Origin: Deltaproteobacteria bacterium
Lineage (GTDB): Bacteria > Myxococcota > UBA727 > VGSZ01
Assembly (NCBI GenBank): GCA_020850995.1
Contig: JADZDP010000107.1
Span: 1 to 64,000, forward strand
Length of the DNA stretch: 64,000 bases
Direction of reading: 5' to 3'
Shown here: positions 33,797 through 41,885 of the stretch, in pieces
Numbering within the stretch: position 1 is the stretch's first letter
Layout of the letters: each line of letters begins with the position of its first letter
Position numbers and translations under genes: made by a program
Notes under the pieces: generated by a model
What the model was told of the DNA's origin: nothing
The model's database searches: none
What the model saw: only the letters and a program-made list of their open reading frames with translations

Positions 33797-35545
33797 GTGC
33801 TCGAGGGCATCGGCGCCTCGCCCGGCGTGGCCTTCGGCCACGTCCACCTCATCGACCGGCGTCGCGCCACGCACCCGAAGTTCCACATCCCCGAGCAGCA
33901 AGCGGCGCTCGAGGTGCAGCGCCTGCTGGCCGCCGTCACCGAGGCGCGCCTGTCGTTGATCGCGCTCAAGGAGCGCGCCCCCGACCACTCCGCCATCCTC
34001 GACGCGCACTTGTTGATGATGGAAGACCCCATGCTGCTCGACGGGGCGCGCCGCTACATCACCGACGAGAAACGCTGCGCCGAGTGGGCGCTGCGCTCGG
34101 CGGTGCACGACATCCGCGGCCGCTTCGACGCGCTCGGTGACGCCTACTTCCGCGAGCGGCGGAGCGACGTCGACTTCGTGGGCGATCGCATCTTGTCGGC
34201 CATGACCAACACCGACTCGGGGCGCATCGAGGCGGCGCCCAAGGACGCCGTGGTGGTGGCCCATGACCTGTCGCCCGCCGACACCATCGCGCTCTCCAAG
34301 CGCAAGGTGCGCGCCATCGTCACCGAGGTGGGCGGCGCCACCAGCCACACGGCCATCTTGGCGCGCGCGCTCGACATCCCCGCGGTGCTCGGCTGCGCGC
34401 ACGTCACCGAGCGCGCCGGCGCCGGCGACCTGGTCATCGTCGACGGCAGCGCCGGCGAGGTGGTGCTCGAGCCCGACGAGGCGCTCATCGCGCGCTACCA
34501 CGGCGTGGCCGACGAGCGGGCGCTGCTGTTCGCGGCCCTGCAGCGCGAGGTGGGGCAGCCTTGCGTCACTCCCGACGGGCGGCGCGTTGGCCTGCTCGCC
34601 AACATCGAGATCCCCGAGGAGATCCCGGCGGCGCTCGCCAGCGGCGCCGAGGGCGTGGGCCTGTACCGCTCCGAGTTCCTCTACGTGAACCGCGCCGAGC
34701 TGCCGAACGAGCAGGCGCACGCCGAGGCATGCGGCGCCATCCTCGACGCGCTCGGCGACAAGCCGGCCACGCTGCGCACCTTCGACATCGGCTCCGACAA
34801 GATGGCGAAGGCGGTCAAGCTGCCGCGCGAGCACAACCCGGCGCTCGGCCTGCGCGCCTGCCGCTTGGGTCTGGCGCGGCCGCCCATGCTGCGCACGCAA
34901 CTGCGCGGCATGGTGCGCGCCATCTCGGCACGCCAGCGCGGCTCCATCTTGTTGCCCATGATCGGCAGCGTCGAGGAGCTGGTGGCCGTGCGCGAGATCC
35001 TCGACCAGGAGATGCACCAGCTCACCGCCGAGGGCGTGCCGGTGTGGCGCGGGCTCAAGGTGGGCGTGATGATCGAGCTGCCCGCCGCCGTGTGGATCGC
35101 CGACGAGCTGGCGCGCTACTGCGACTTCTTCTCCGTCGGCACCAACGACCTCATCCAGTACTCACTCGGCATCGATCGCGGCAACGAGCAGGTGGCGCAC
35201 CTCTATCAACCGCTGCACCCCGGCGTGCTGCGCGCCCTCGAGCACGCCGTGGGCGCGGCCAAGCGCCGCGGCATCCCCGTCAGCCTGTGCGGCGAGTGCG
35301 CGTCGGATCCCGCGCTGGCCCCGGTGCTGCTCGGCCTCGGCTTCGACGCGCTCTCCATGCCGGGCCAGGCGGTGCCGCGCGTGCGCTACGTGCTGTCGCG
35401 CTTCCGCTTCGACGACGCCAAGGCGCTCTTGGCCGAGTGCCTGCGCCAGGAGCGCGCGCGCGACGTGGAGGCGCTGGTCACCGACGCGGTCCAGCGCGCC
35501 ATCCCGCAGGCGATCGCGCTCTTGCGCGACGCCGCGCACGGGTGA
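33797..35545 (+). CDS. ptsI: PTS enzyme I
   Basis: EI of 582 residues, the usual length. With the GTG at 33797 (AAGGGG before it) the protein begins Met-Leu-Glu-Gly-Ile-Gly-Ala-Ser-Pro-Gly, matching the E. coli N-terminus. The frame is open far upstream, but that part is antisense to nothing real and overlaps ptsH and rapZ, so it is rejected. His184 in GGATSHTAI is the phosphorylation site. The C-terminal PEP-binding barrel has LYRSEFLY, RTFDIGSDK, GTNDLIQY and LCGECASDP. It starts the relay PEP to EI to HPr to EIIA-Ntr. Confidence 0.95.
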   Translation: MLEGIGASPGVAFGHVHLIDRRRATHPKFHIPEQQAALEVQRLLAAVTEARLSLIALKERAPDHSAILDAHLLMMEDPMLLDGARRYITDEKRCAEWALRSAVHDIRGRFDALGDAYFRERRSDVDFVGDRILSAMTNTDSGRIEAAPKDAVVVAHDLSPADTIALSKRKVRAIVTEVGGATSHTAILARALDIPAVLGCAHVTERAGAGDLVIVDGSAGEVVLEPDEALIARYHGVADERALLFAALQREVGQPCVTPDGRRVGLLANIEIPEEIPAALASGAEGVGLYRSEFLYVNRAELPNEQAHAEACGAILDALGDKPATLRTFDIGSDKMAKAVKLPREHNPALGLRACRLGLARPPMLRTQLRGMVRAISARQRGSILLPMIGSVEELVAVREILDQEMHQLTAEGVPVWRGLKVGVMIELPAAVWIADELARYCDFFSVGTNDLIQYSLGIDRGNEQVAHLYQPLHPGVLRALEHAVGAAKRRGIPVSLCGECASDPALAPVLLGLGFDALSMPGQAVPRVRYVLSRFRFDDAKALLAECLRQERARDVEALVTDAVQRAIPQAIALLRDAAHG

Positions 35546-35554
35546 GCTGCCCTG

Positions 35555-36949
35555 CTACGCCCGCCCCATGGGCCGCAGCACCTTGCCCACCGTCGCCACC
35601 GTGACGTCACCCTCGCGGGCCCGCGCCTGCCGGATGGCACCCACGATGTCGTCGAGCGTTGGCACCGCGCCGTCGCCATCGACGCGCTTGACCAGCGCCG
35701 TCAGGTTCGCCTGCGCCTTGGCCCACACGGCGTCGAAGGCGGTGGCCTTGTCGACGAGCAGGTGCACCAGCTCCTGTGCCTGCTGGCCGGCGCCATAGGT
35801 GCCCGGCTTGTAGAAGGTGACGTCCCAGGTGTAGGTGGTGGCGCGGTTGTCCTGGGCCGCGTCCTTCTTGATCTGCTCGAGCGCCGCGAAGCACTGCTCC
35901 GACACCGCGGGCACGCGGTAGTAGCCCGCCTCGGCGCCGCTGCCGTCGTCGAGCGACGCGTGGCCGCGCTCCTCGTCATGGCGCTCGTCGCCGCTCGAGG
36001 CGTTGCCCCGATCGCGTTCGCTGGCCTCCGCCTCTGCGCCCACGCCGCTGCCGCCGCTCGACGTGCCCTCGGCGTCCTGGCCGCCTTGTTCTTGCTCGCC
36101 ACCTTGGCCGCGACGCTTCTTGCCCTCGTCGCCCGCGCCCTCGAGCGCCTCCTCGTCGGCCTCCTCGTCGAGGATGCCGAGCTCCGTGGGGTCCTGGCCG
36201 GCGAGCGCGTCTCTGCGCTTCTTCTCGTCGGTCTTGGTGGTCTCGGCGCGCAAGCCACGCGCCACCTTGACGCCCTGGGCGTTGCCGCGGTCGAGCTGCT
36301 GGTTACCGGGCGTGGGCAGGTCGCGGTCCGAGGTGACGGTGGAGCCCTTCTTGTTGACGCCCTCGCCCTTCTTCGCCTCGGCGAGCTTCTGCTGGGTCTC
36401 GACGTTTCGCGACTCCTGCCCCGAGGCCGCGCCCTTGATGTCGGTGGCGCTGGTGCCTTCGTTCGGCCCACCCGGGCCGAGCTGGTTGATGAGGGCGTCG
36501 AGGAAGTTGGTGTCGGGCGTGCCCTGGTTGACGAGCTCGGCGCGCTTCTGCTCGCCTTGCTTGAGCAAGCTCGGCGCGCCTTTCTCGAAGCCGTCCTTCA
36601 CCGACTTCTGTTGCTTCTCCGCGGCGGCGTCGGGCTGCCCGAGCATGCCGGCCTTCTGCAGCGCGCCCGCGGTGCCGGCGTCGAGCAGGCCGCTTGGCGG
36701 CAGGCCCTGCTTGGCCTGGAACTGCTTGAGCACCGACGCGAGCGAGGGGGCCAGGCCCTGCCCGGGGGGGGCGTTGAAGCCCGCCTTGGCGAGGCGCCCG
36801 AGCAGGCCCTGGGCGGCGTCTTGGGGCTTGGCGCCAGCCTTGAGCAGCCCGGCGTCGGACAGGCCCTGCTCGAGCGGCTTGGGCATGGCGCTGGCGTGCG
36901 CGCCCCCCGCCCCGCCCGGCCTGCCCGCGCCGACGTCACGAATGACCAT
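35555..36949 (-). CDS. Low-complexity protein with peptidoglycan-binding-like repeat
   Basis: Protein of 464 residues. A peptidoglycan_binding_1-like segment sits near the N-terminus (LAPSLASVLKQFQAKQGLPPSGLLDAGTAGALQKAGML). The middle is charged and disordered (Lys/Glu/Gln/Gly-rich, about 130-340). The C-terminal 120 residues (YYRVPAVSEQCFAALEQIKKD to KVLRPMGRA) look globular. No signal peptide is visible, odd for a wall-binding protein; it could be exported by another route. The start at ATG 36949 is the first after Pro/Arg-rich sequence that I reject; the ribosome site is weak. It converges on ptsI with 9 nt between stops. Confidence 0.68.
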   Translation of the reverse strand: MVIRDVGAGRPGGAGGAHASAMPKPLEQGLSDAGLLKAGAKPQDAAQGLLGRLAKAGFNAPPGQGLAPSLASVLKQFQAKQGLPPSGLLDAGTAGALQKAGMLGQPDAAAEKQQKSVKDGFEKGAPSLLKQGEQKRAELVNQGTPDTNFLDALINQLGPGGPNEGTSATDIKGAASGQESRNVETQQKLAEAKKGEGVNKKGSTVTSDRDLPTPGNQQLDRGNAQGVKVARGLRAETTKTDEKKRRDALAGQDPTELGILDEEADEEALEGAGDEGKKRRGQGGEQEQGGQDAEGTSSGGSGVGAEAEASERDRGNASSGDERHDEERGHASLDDGSGAEAGYYRVPAVSEQCFAALEQIKKDAAQDNRATTYTWDVTFYKPGTYGAGQQAQELVHLLVDKATAFDAVWAKAQANLTALVKRVDGDGAVPTLDDIVGAIRQARAREGDVTVATVGKVLRPMGRA

Positions 36950-37093
36950 ACCGGGACTATATCGGGTGACCCGGCGGCGTGGTCGCGGGCGCCCCATCGG
37001 TCGGGTGAGGCAGGTCGCGTTGGGGTGGTTGACGCGGGACCTCGCCCGAATTCGGGGTCTCGATTGACCGCTTCTCGGCCCGATGATCCAGCG

Positions 37094-37184
37094 GCAGCAG
37101 CAGCAGCAGCAGAAGAAGAAGAAGAAGAAGAAGAAGAAGAAGAAGAAGAAGAAGAAGAAGAAGAAGAAGAAGAAGAAGAAGAAG
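37094..37184. repeat. (CAG)6 and (GAA)24 triplet tract
   Basis: Six CAG-type triplets (37094-37111) run into about 24 perfect GAA triplets (37112-37184). Such a long pure purine tract is triplex-prone and length-variable. No credible gene covers it. It opens the 786-bp gene-free stretch 36950-37735. Confidence 0.9.
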
Positions 37185-37313
37185 CTGGGGCTTGCTGTTT
37201 CGCCGTCATGACAGGATCGCTGCTCTCGCGAGAGCAGGCGGCGGTGCCGTCATGCAACGACGGTGGGCCGAGTGACGAGGTCACTGCGGGATCGAACGGC
37301 CCCCCTTCTAGAT

Positions 37314-37337
37314 CTTCCCCCATAGGAATGGGGGAAG
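37314..37337. repeat. Hairpin CTTCCCCCAT
   Basis: Arms 37314-37323 and 37328-37337 pair perfectly over 10 bp with a 4-nt loop. It is one of several stems in the gene-free interval. Confidence 0.6.
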
Positions 37338-37380
37338 CCGTGCCGGGCTCGCCACTGCGCAGTGGCAAAGATGGCACGGC
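37338..37380. repeat. Nested hairpin
   Basis: GCCGTGCC (37338-37345) pairs with GGCACGGC (37373-37380) and encloses a perfect 16-bp palindrome GCCACTGCGCAGTGGC (37351-37366), so a long interrupted stem can form. Confidence 0.6.
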
Positions 37381-37590
37381 CCTCTCCAGTCCTCTGGGGA
37401 GGTAGGGAGGGGTCCGTCGTGTATTTCTGGATGCGCGGCCGTCCCGGCAAGGCTGCCACCCAAGGGCAGCGCCGCTTGCTCTCGCGAGAGCAGCGATCGT
37501 CGTCGAGGGAGCGACAACAAGCCCCAGATCCCGAAGATCTTGAGCTCGCATGCGCAAGCCGGAAGCCCAGCTTCGATGTGGAGGATTGAA

Positions 37591-37606
37591 CCCCCGAAAT
37601 CGGGGG
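37591..37606. repeat. Short hairpin CCCCCGA
   Basis: CCCCCGA and TCGGGGG pair perfectly around AA. The remaining 37607-37735 stretch shows no gene. Confidence 0.55.
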
Positions 37607-37735
37607 AAGCCGCCAAGCGCCACAGGGGCTCCCTCGATCTTGGGGGAGCGCATTGGCGACGGTGAAGTAGGAGAGTCGCGGCTGGGTGCGGTTCGCTGGT
37701 AGATCGGCGACTTCTCGTCGATCAGGTGCATCAAC

Positions 37736-40618
37736 CTACCGAGGCCGCACGGGTGACGCCGCGCCGTCGAGGCGGGCGTCTTTGCGCCACAGGTCCCGGC
37801 CCTCGAGGTCGTAGACGGCGACGATGCCGCCGGCGCTCACCGCGAAGCGCGTTCCGTCGGCAGAGAACGCCAATGCCTCGACGTGGATGGCGTCCACCAC
37901 CGCCTGCACCGCACCCGTGTTCGTGTCGCGCAGCCACACCTCGGCGTCCATGCTCTGCAGGAAGCGCGCACCGTCCGGCGATGCCAGCAGGTCGTTGGTG
38001 AACGGGTGCTCACGTGTGATCAGCCGCGGCGGCCCCCGGCCTGGCGTCCACGCGGCGATGGCCAGGCGCTCCTCCTCGTCGTCCTTGGGCGTGTCGGTGG
38101 GCCAGCGGCCGAGCAGCACGCGGCCGCCCGGCAAGGCTGCCACGTTGGCCCCTCGGGTGCTGCCGAGGGCGGCACCGTCGCTCACGCGCACGGCGTGCGT
38201 TCCCTCGTCGTCCACGTACACCGCGGCCAGCGACCGGTCGTCGTCGCCGACCAGCACCGCTTCATCGGCGACAGACTCTCGCGGCGCGATCTCCCTTCGT
38301 TTGTCGCCCACCCACAGCGCGCCCTCCGGCGTGCTCACCCACACGACGCGCCCATCGCCAGTGAGCCCGGCGAAGCGCACCCTCGCGTCGAAGGAGTGCG
38401 TGAGGCACACCACGGCGCCGGTGGCGAGGTTCCAGCGCACAGCCCCGTTCAGGTCGACGCCTACGAGGTGCTCCGCCTCCTTGCCGTCTGAACGCAATGT
38501 GCGCGTGGCCAGGACGTCGGGCACGATGGTCGCCTCGTAAGGGGCGCCGTCGTCGCCCCGCTGGGTGCACGTGGCGCGGCGCAGGGCGCGGCCGCCGGCG
38601 CCGGCCTCCTTGCCGAACAGACGCAACTGACCCGATTCCATCGCCACCGCGACCAGTTCGCCGACAAAGGCCGTCGATGCCACGCCGCTGTTTCGCACGC
38701 CAAACAGCACCCGTGCCGTGTCGACCGCCGGGGTGGCCGGGTGCCGAGGCCACGAGGAGATCTGCTCGTCAGGGCCGATGGTGATGACGCGGTCGCCGTC
38801 GAGCAGCAGGTCCGCGACGTGCCAAGGGCCCTGGCGTAGCTCGCCCTCCGGCTGGCCGAGCACGGCGAACCAGCCGTTCCACGACGACAGCCAGACCTCG
38901 CTTGAGGCCGGGTCGCGGACGATGTTGTCCGCGCTCCACGCTGGCACGGGCAGCTCCCGCGCTCTCGCCGTGGCGCTGCTGCCCTCCAGGATCGCTTTGT
39001 CGCGCGTGATCCGCAGCAGGCGGCCCTGGTTGTCGTAGGTGACGGCGTCGTGTGTCCCGGCGAAGCCTCGATCCTCACGGCCATCCGTCAGCGAATACAC
39101 GCGGACGCGGCGCGCATCGTCGACGAACGCCAGCTGCGTCCCGTCGGGCGAGAACGCCGGCGACCGAATGCCGAAAGACTGCTCGCGTGGCAGCGGGCCC
39201 AGCACCCGTGTCACCTCGCCGCGACGGAGATCGACGACCGACACGACCTCGGAGCCGGCCACAGCGACCAGGCCACGCCCTGCGTCGAACGCCACGCTGC
39301 CCCGCGCGCCGCTCTCGCGCACCACCACGCTGCGCAGGAGCCGCCACCCCGAGTTCGACGCCGGCTCCTCGAACACATGCACGACATCGTCGTCTCCGAC
39401 GCTGACCAGCACGTCGCGCGGCGCGCCGGCGTCCTTCGCGCTGAGGAACGCCAGCGCGACCACGCCGTCGAGTCCATGGCGGTGCGCGCGCAACGTCGCG
39501 ACGGGGATGAGCGGGCCGCCGGGTTGTGTGCGATCGAACACCACGATGGTGCCGTCCTTCTGTCCCACCGCGAAGCGTCTGCCATCGAGGCGGCGGGCGA
39601 TGGCAGACGGCTGGTGGAGCGTGCGCAGGTCGGCCGGCGATGGGGAAGGCGCCACGGCGCGTTCGCGCAAGCCGGTGCCCAGCAGCGTGAGCACCCGCTG
39701 CGCGTCAAGCGCGACCGTGGTGCCAGGTGGCCCGCCGAGCTGCACACGATCGTTGAGCAATGGCAGCGCGAAGGACGCGTCGCCGGCGATGACGCGGCTA
39801 CCAAGCGGTGCGCCGGCCAGCGCGATGTTGCTCGCGTCGACGCCTCGGACCGCTTTGGTCTTGCCGGCACGATCGAGCACGCGCAGGAGCCCGCGGTTGC
39901 TCCACGTCAGCAGGTCGCCGTTCGGCAGGGGCAGCACGGTGCGCAGCGTGTCGTTGTCGTGCTGCATCACGATGGGCACGCGCACGAACGCCGCCGCGGG
40001 CTCGCGGACGTTCGGCAGCAGCAGCACCGCGTCGTCCGTTGTCACCGCCAGCGTGTCTGACGCACACGACAGGCGCGCCCTGCGCACGTTCATCGACTGC
40101 ACGGACGCCATCGGCGACGTCGCCGGCAGCGGTGGGGCGGCATCAAGCGTGACGCCGGCCGCAACGGTCGTCAGGTCGTGCAGCGCAACACGGTTGTTCG
40201 CCACCGACGACAGGGCGTAGCGCCGACCGGCGCACACCACGAGGTCTTCCACGTCGTCGATCTGCACGCGGCTCGTTGCTGGCGCTGCGGCGGTCAGCGG
40301 CACAAACACCACGCCGTCGCGGCTGCCGGCGGTCGGCGGGCCCTCGCGCCCATCGGCCGCGACGGCGACGAGCAGAGTGTCCGCCGCCGCGTCGAGGGCG
40401 AAGCGACCGACGATATCGGCCCGCAGCACCACCCGAGATGCACCGGTGTCCAGGCGCACCGCGCGCACTTCGGTGGGCCGCTCGTCCGCTGGATCGACGA
40501 CCAACAGGGCCTCGCCGCGGTGCACCAGCAGCTGGTCGGTGCGCGCGCCCTCGACCACGTGCATGCCGTGTGGCAGCGCCGCCAGGCCCCACGCCAGGGA
40601 GACGATCAGCGCGGACAT
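37736..40618 (-). CDS. Secreted WD40/beta-propeller-like protein
   Basis: Protein of 960 residues with a short hydrophobic N-terminus (1-17) that may be a signal peptide. The body repeats propeller-like blades: PSAIARRLDGRRFAVGQKDGTIVVFD, RSPAFSPDGTQLAFVDDARRVRVYSL, VEALAFSADGTRFAVSAGGIVAVYDL and several others. WD40-type propellers are binding scaffolds; there is no catalytic motif. The ATG at 40618 directly follows the stop of the upstream gene (40619) and uses a GGAGGAG site inside it, so both are one operon. Codon choice is somewhat less extreme than in neighbours. Confidence 0.78.
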   Translation of the reverse strand: MSALIVSLAWGLAALPHGMHVVEGARTDQLLVHRGEALLVVDPADERPTEVRAVRLDTGASRVVLRADIVGRFALDAAADTLLVAVAADGREGPPTAGSRDGVVFVPLTAAAPATSRVQIDDVEDLVVCAGRRYALSSVANNRVALHDLTTVAAGVTLDAAPPLPATSPMASVQSMNVRRARLSCASDTLAVTTDDAVLLLPNVREPAAAFVRVPIVMQHDNDTLRTVLPLPNGDLLTWSNRGLLRVLDRAGKTKAVRGVDASNIALAGAPLGSRVIAGDASFALPLLNDRVQLGGPPGTTVALDAQRVLTLLGTGLRERAVAPSPSPADLRTLHQPSAIARRLDGRRFAVGQKDGTIVVFDRTQPGGPLIPVATLRAHRHGLDGVVALAFLSAKDAGAPRDVLVSVGDDDVVHVFEEPASNSGWRLLRSVVVRESGARGSVAFDAGRGLVAVAGSEVVSVVDLRRGEVTRVLGPLPREQSFGIRSPAFSPDGTQLAFVDDARRVRVYSLTDGREDRGFAGTHDAVTYDNQGRLLRITRDKAILEGSSATARARELPVPAWSADNIVRDPASSEVWLSSWNGWFAVLGQPEGELRQGPWHVADLLLDGDRVITIGPDEQISSWPRHPATPAVDTARVLFGVRNSGVASTAFVGELVAVAMESGQLRLFGKEAGAGGRALRRATCTQRGDDGAPYEATIVPDVLATRTLRSDGKEAEHLVGVDLNGAVRWNLATGAVVCLTHSFDARVRFAGLTGDGRVVWVSTPEGALWVGDKRREIAPRESVADEAVLVGDDDRSLAAVYVDDEGTHAVRVSDGAALGSTRGANVAALPGGRVLLGRWPTDTPKDDEEERLAIAAWTPGRGPPRLITREHPFTNDLLASPDGARFLQSMDAEVWLRDTNTGAVQAVVDAIHVEALAFSADGTRFAVSAGGIVAVYDLEGRDLWRKDARLDGAASPVRPR

Positions 40619-41761
40619 CTACTCCTCCCCCGGCAGTTGCAGCACGGGCGGCGCGCCCCACGTGGCCGCGTCGAAGTCACCCTTGTTAGCGTCGTAGCGC
40701 CACAGCCACAGCTCCGTCTCTTCGCCGTAGGCGCTCATCATCGCCAGCGTGACGCGCTGGTGACCGACGCTGGCTTGTTTGAATGTGACGCCGCTGTCGG
40801 TGGCCGCCGGCCCCGTCAGCCTGACGACCTCGCGGCGTTCTTTGACGCAGGCGTCGGGTTTGACGAGCGCGCCGCTGGTGTCGATGCGCTTGTTCCAGTG
40901 TCTGGCGGTGAGCGCGCAGGTCTCTGCGTCTACGCGCTCGGCGCCGCCGCGTCGATCCGATAGGACGAGGAGGAAGCCATACAGATCGTCGCCGGACGGC
41001 ACGAACAGCGCCACCGCGTCGAGCTCCTTCTCCTGGAAACGCGCGAACGTGCCGCCGCCGCCGTCGGTGACTTGCACGGGACGCGACAGCAAGATCGGCG
41101 CGGCAGGCCCCAGCTTGGGTCGCAGCGCCATGGCGGGCGTCCACACCAGGCGCACGGCCTCCTTGTTGCGCCAGACCCACAGGTGGTGGTCGTCGGGCGT
41201 CAGCGCAAAGCCGTCGGCCTCGACGTCGCCGAGCGGGTACGGACGAGTGACGAGCTTCTTGCCCTCGATGCGCACGCTGGCGCCGCCGACCTGGGCCTCG
41301 CCGGGGCTGGGACAGCCTGCTGCCTTGTCGTACGTCGACCACGTTCCGACCCGCAGGCGTGCGGCGCCGATCTGCAGCGTGTCGCCGCAGAACACCGGCG
41401 CGTCGTCGCGGCCGATGGCCAACGCGGCGACGCGCTTGGGATCGTCGGTGCGCCACACGCCCGAGCTGGACGGCTTGTTGCAGGCGAGCACCACCCACTC
41501 GCCGTCGTCGGAGAACACCGCACGCGCCATCGGCGCGCAGTCCGCCGGCGCGATGTTGCTGCGGGATCCGTCCGAGCTCATGATCACCACGCGGTGTGTG
41601 GTGGCGAAGCGTGCGCGCCCGTCGCGCAAGAAGCGCGCGGCGATCACCGGGTCATCGAAGTGCTCCGTGCGCGCCGTTGGCGGCGCCGCGGCGTTGGCCG
41701 AGCCGCCGTTGACCACCGCTGCCGCCAACACCGCCCATGCCCCCACTGCCAGTGCGCGCAT
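40619..41761 (-). CDS. Secreted protein of unknown function, propeller-linked
   Basis: Protein of 380 residues with a signal peptide (about 1-25, ending ANA). Several AVFSDDGEWVVLACN-like and LTPDDHHLWVWRN-like segments resemble propeller blades but fewer than in its operon partner. It contains four or more Cys that could form disulfides. No catalytic motif. The gene ends exactly where the propeller gene begins; the two products probably act together in the envelope. Confidence 0.7.
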   Translation of the reverse strand: MRALAVGAWAVLAAAVVNGGSANAAAPPTARTEHFDDPVIAARFLRDGRARFATTHRVVIMSSDGSRSNIAPADCAPMARAVFSDDGEWVVLACNKPSSSGVWRTDDPKRVAALAIGRDDAPVFCGDTLQIGAARLRVGTWSTYDKAAGCPSPGEAQVGGASVRIEGKKLVTRPYPLGDVEADGFALTPDDHHLWVWRNKEAVRLVWTPAMALRPKLGPAAPILLSRPVQVTDGGGGTFARFQEKELDAVALFVPSGDDLYGFLLVLSDRRGGAERVDAETCALTARHWNKRIDTSGALVKPDACVKERREVVRLTGPAATDSGVTFKQASVGHQRVTLAMMSAYGEETELWLWRYDANKGDFDAATWGAPPVLQLPGEE

Positions 41762-41793
41762 GGCGCGTGCCTACCACGGCGCGCCGTCGGAGA

Positions 41794-41810
41794 CGGGGCC
41801 ACCGGCCCCG
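41794..41810. terminator. GC hairpin after CehA-like gene
   Basis: CGGGGCC and GGCCCCG pair perfectly across ACC, 76 nt beyond the stop of the leftward gene at 41886 and before the next gene's start at 41761. It lacks a T-run, so it is a weak terminator candidate. Confidence 0.4.
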
Positions 41811-41885
41811 GTCCCGACCGTGTATGTGATGGTCGCCACCGGCGGCGTGGGACTCCTGGCGTGCCGGGCCGTCATTGCCACCGCC

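Larger units (their letters stand above)
37215..37498. repeat. Inverted repeat pair with palindromic cores, MITE-like
   Basis: A 34-nt sequence at 37215-37248 recurs in inverted orientation at 37465-37498 with two mismatches. Each copy contains a near-perfect palindrome (TGCTCTCGCGAGAGCA). The 284-bp unit between outer ends holds more hairpins and no coding frame, recalling a small non-autonomous element. I see no target-site duplication. Confidence 0.45.

Noticed and set aside
37094..37184. Triplet tract as a CRISPR-like array
   Set aside because: The repeat unit is 3 nt with no spacers; no cas gene is present.
35762..37405. Rightward frame with a poly-Ala and poly-Glu stretch
   Set aside because: The poly-Glu comes from the (GAA)24 repeat, and most of the frame is antisense to the peptidoglycan-binding-like gene.
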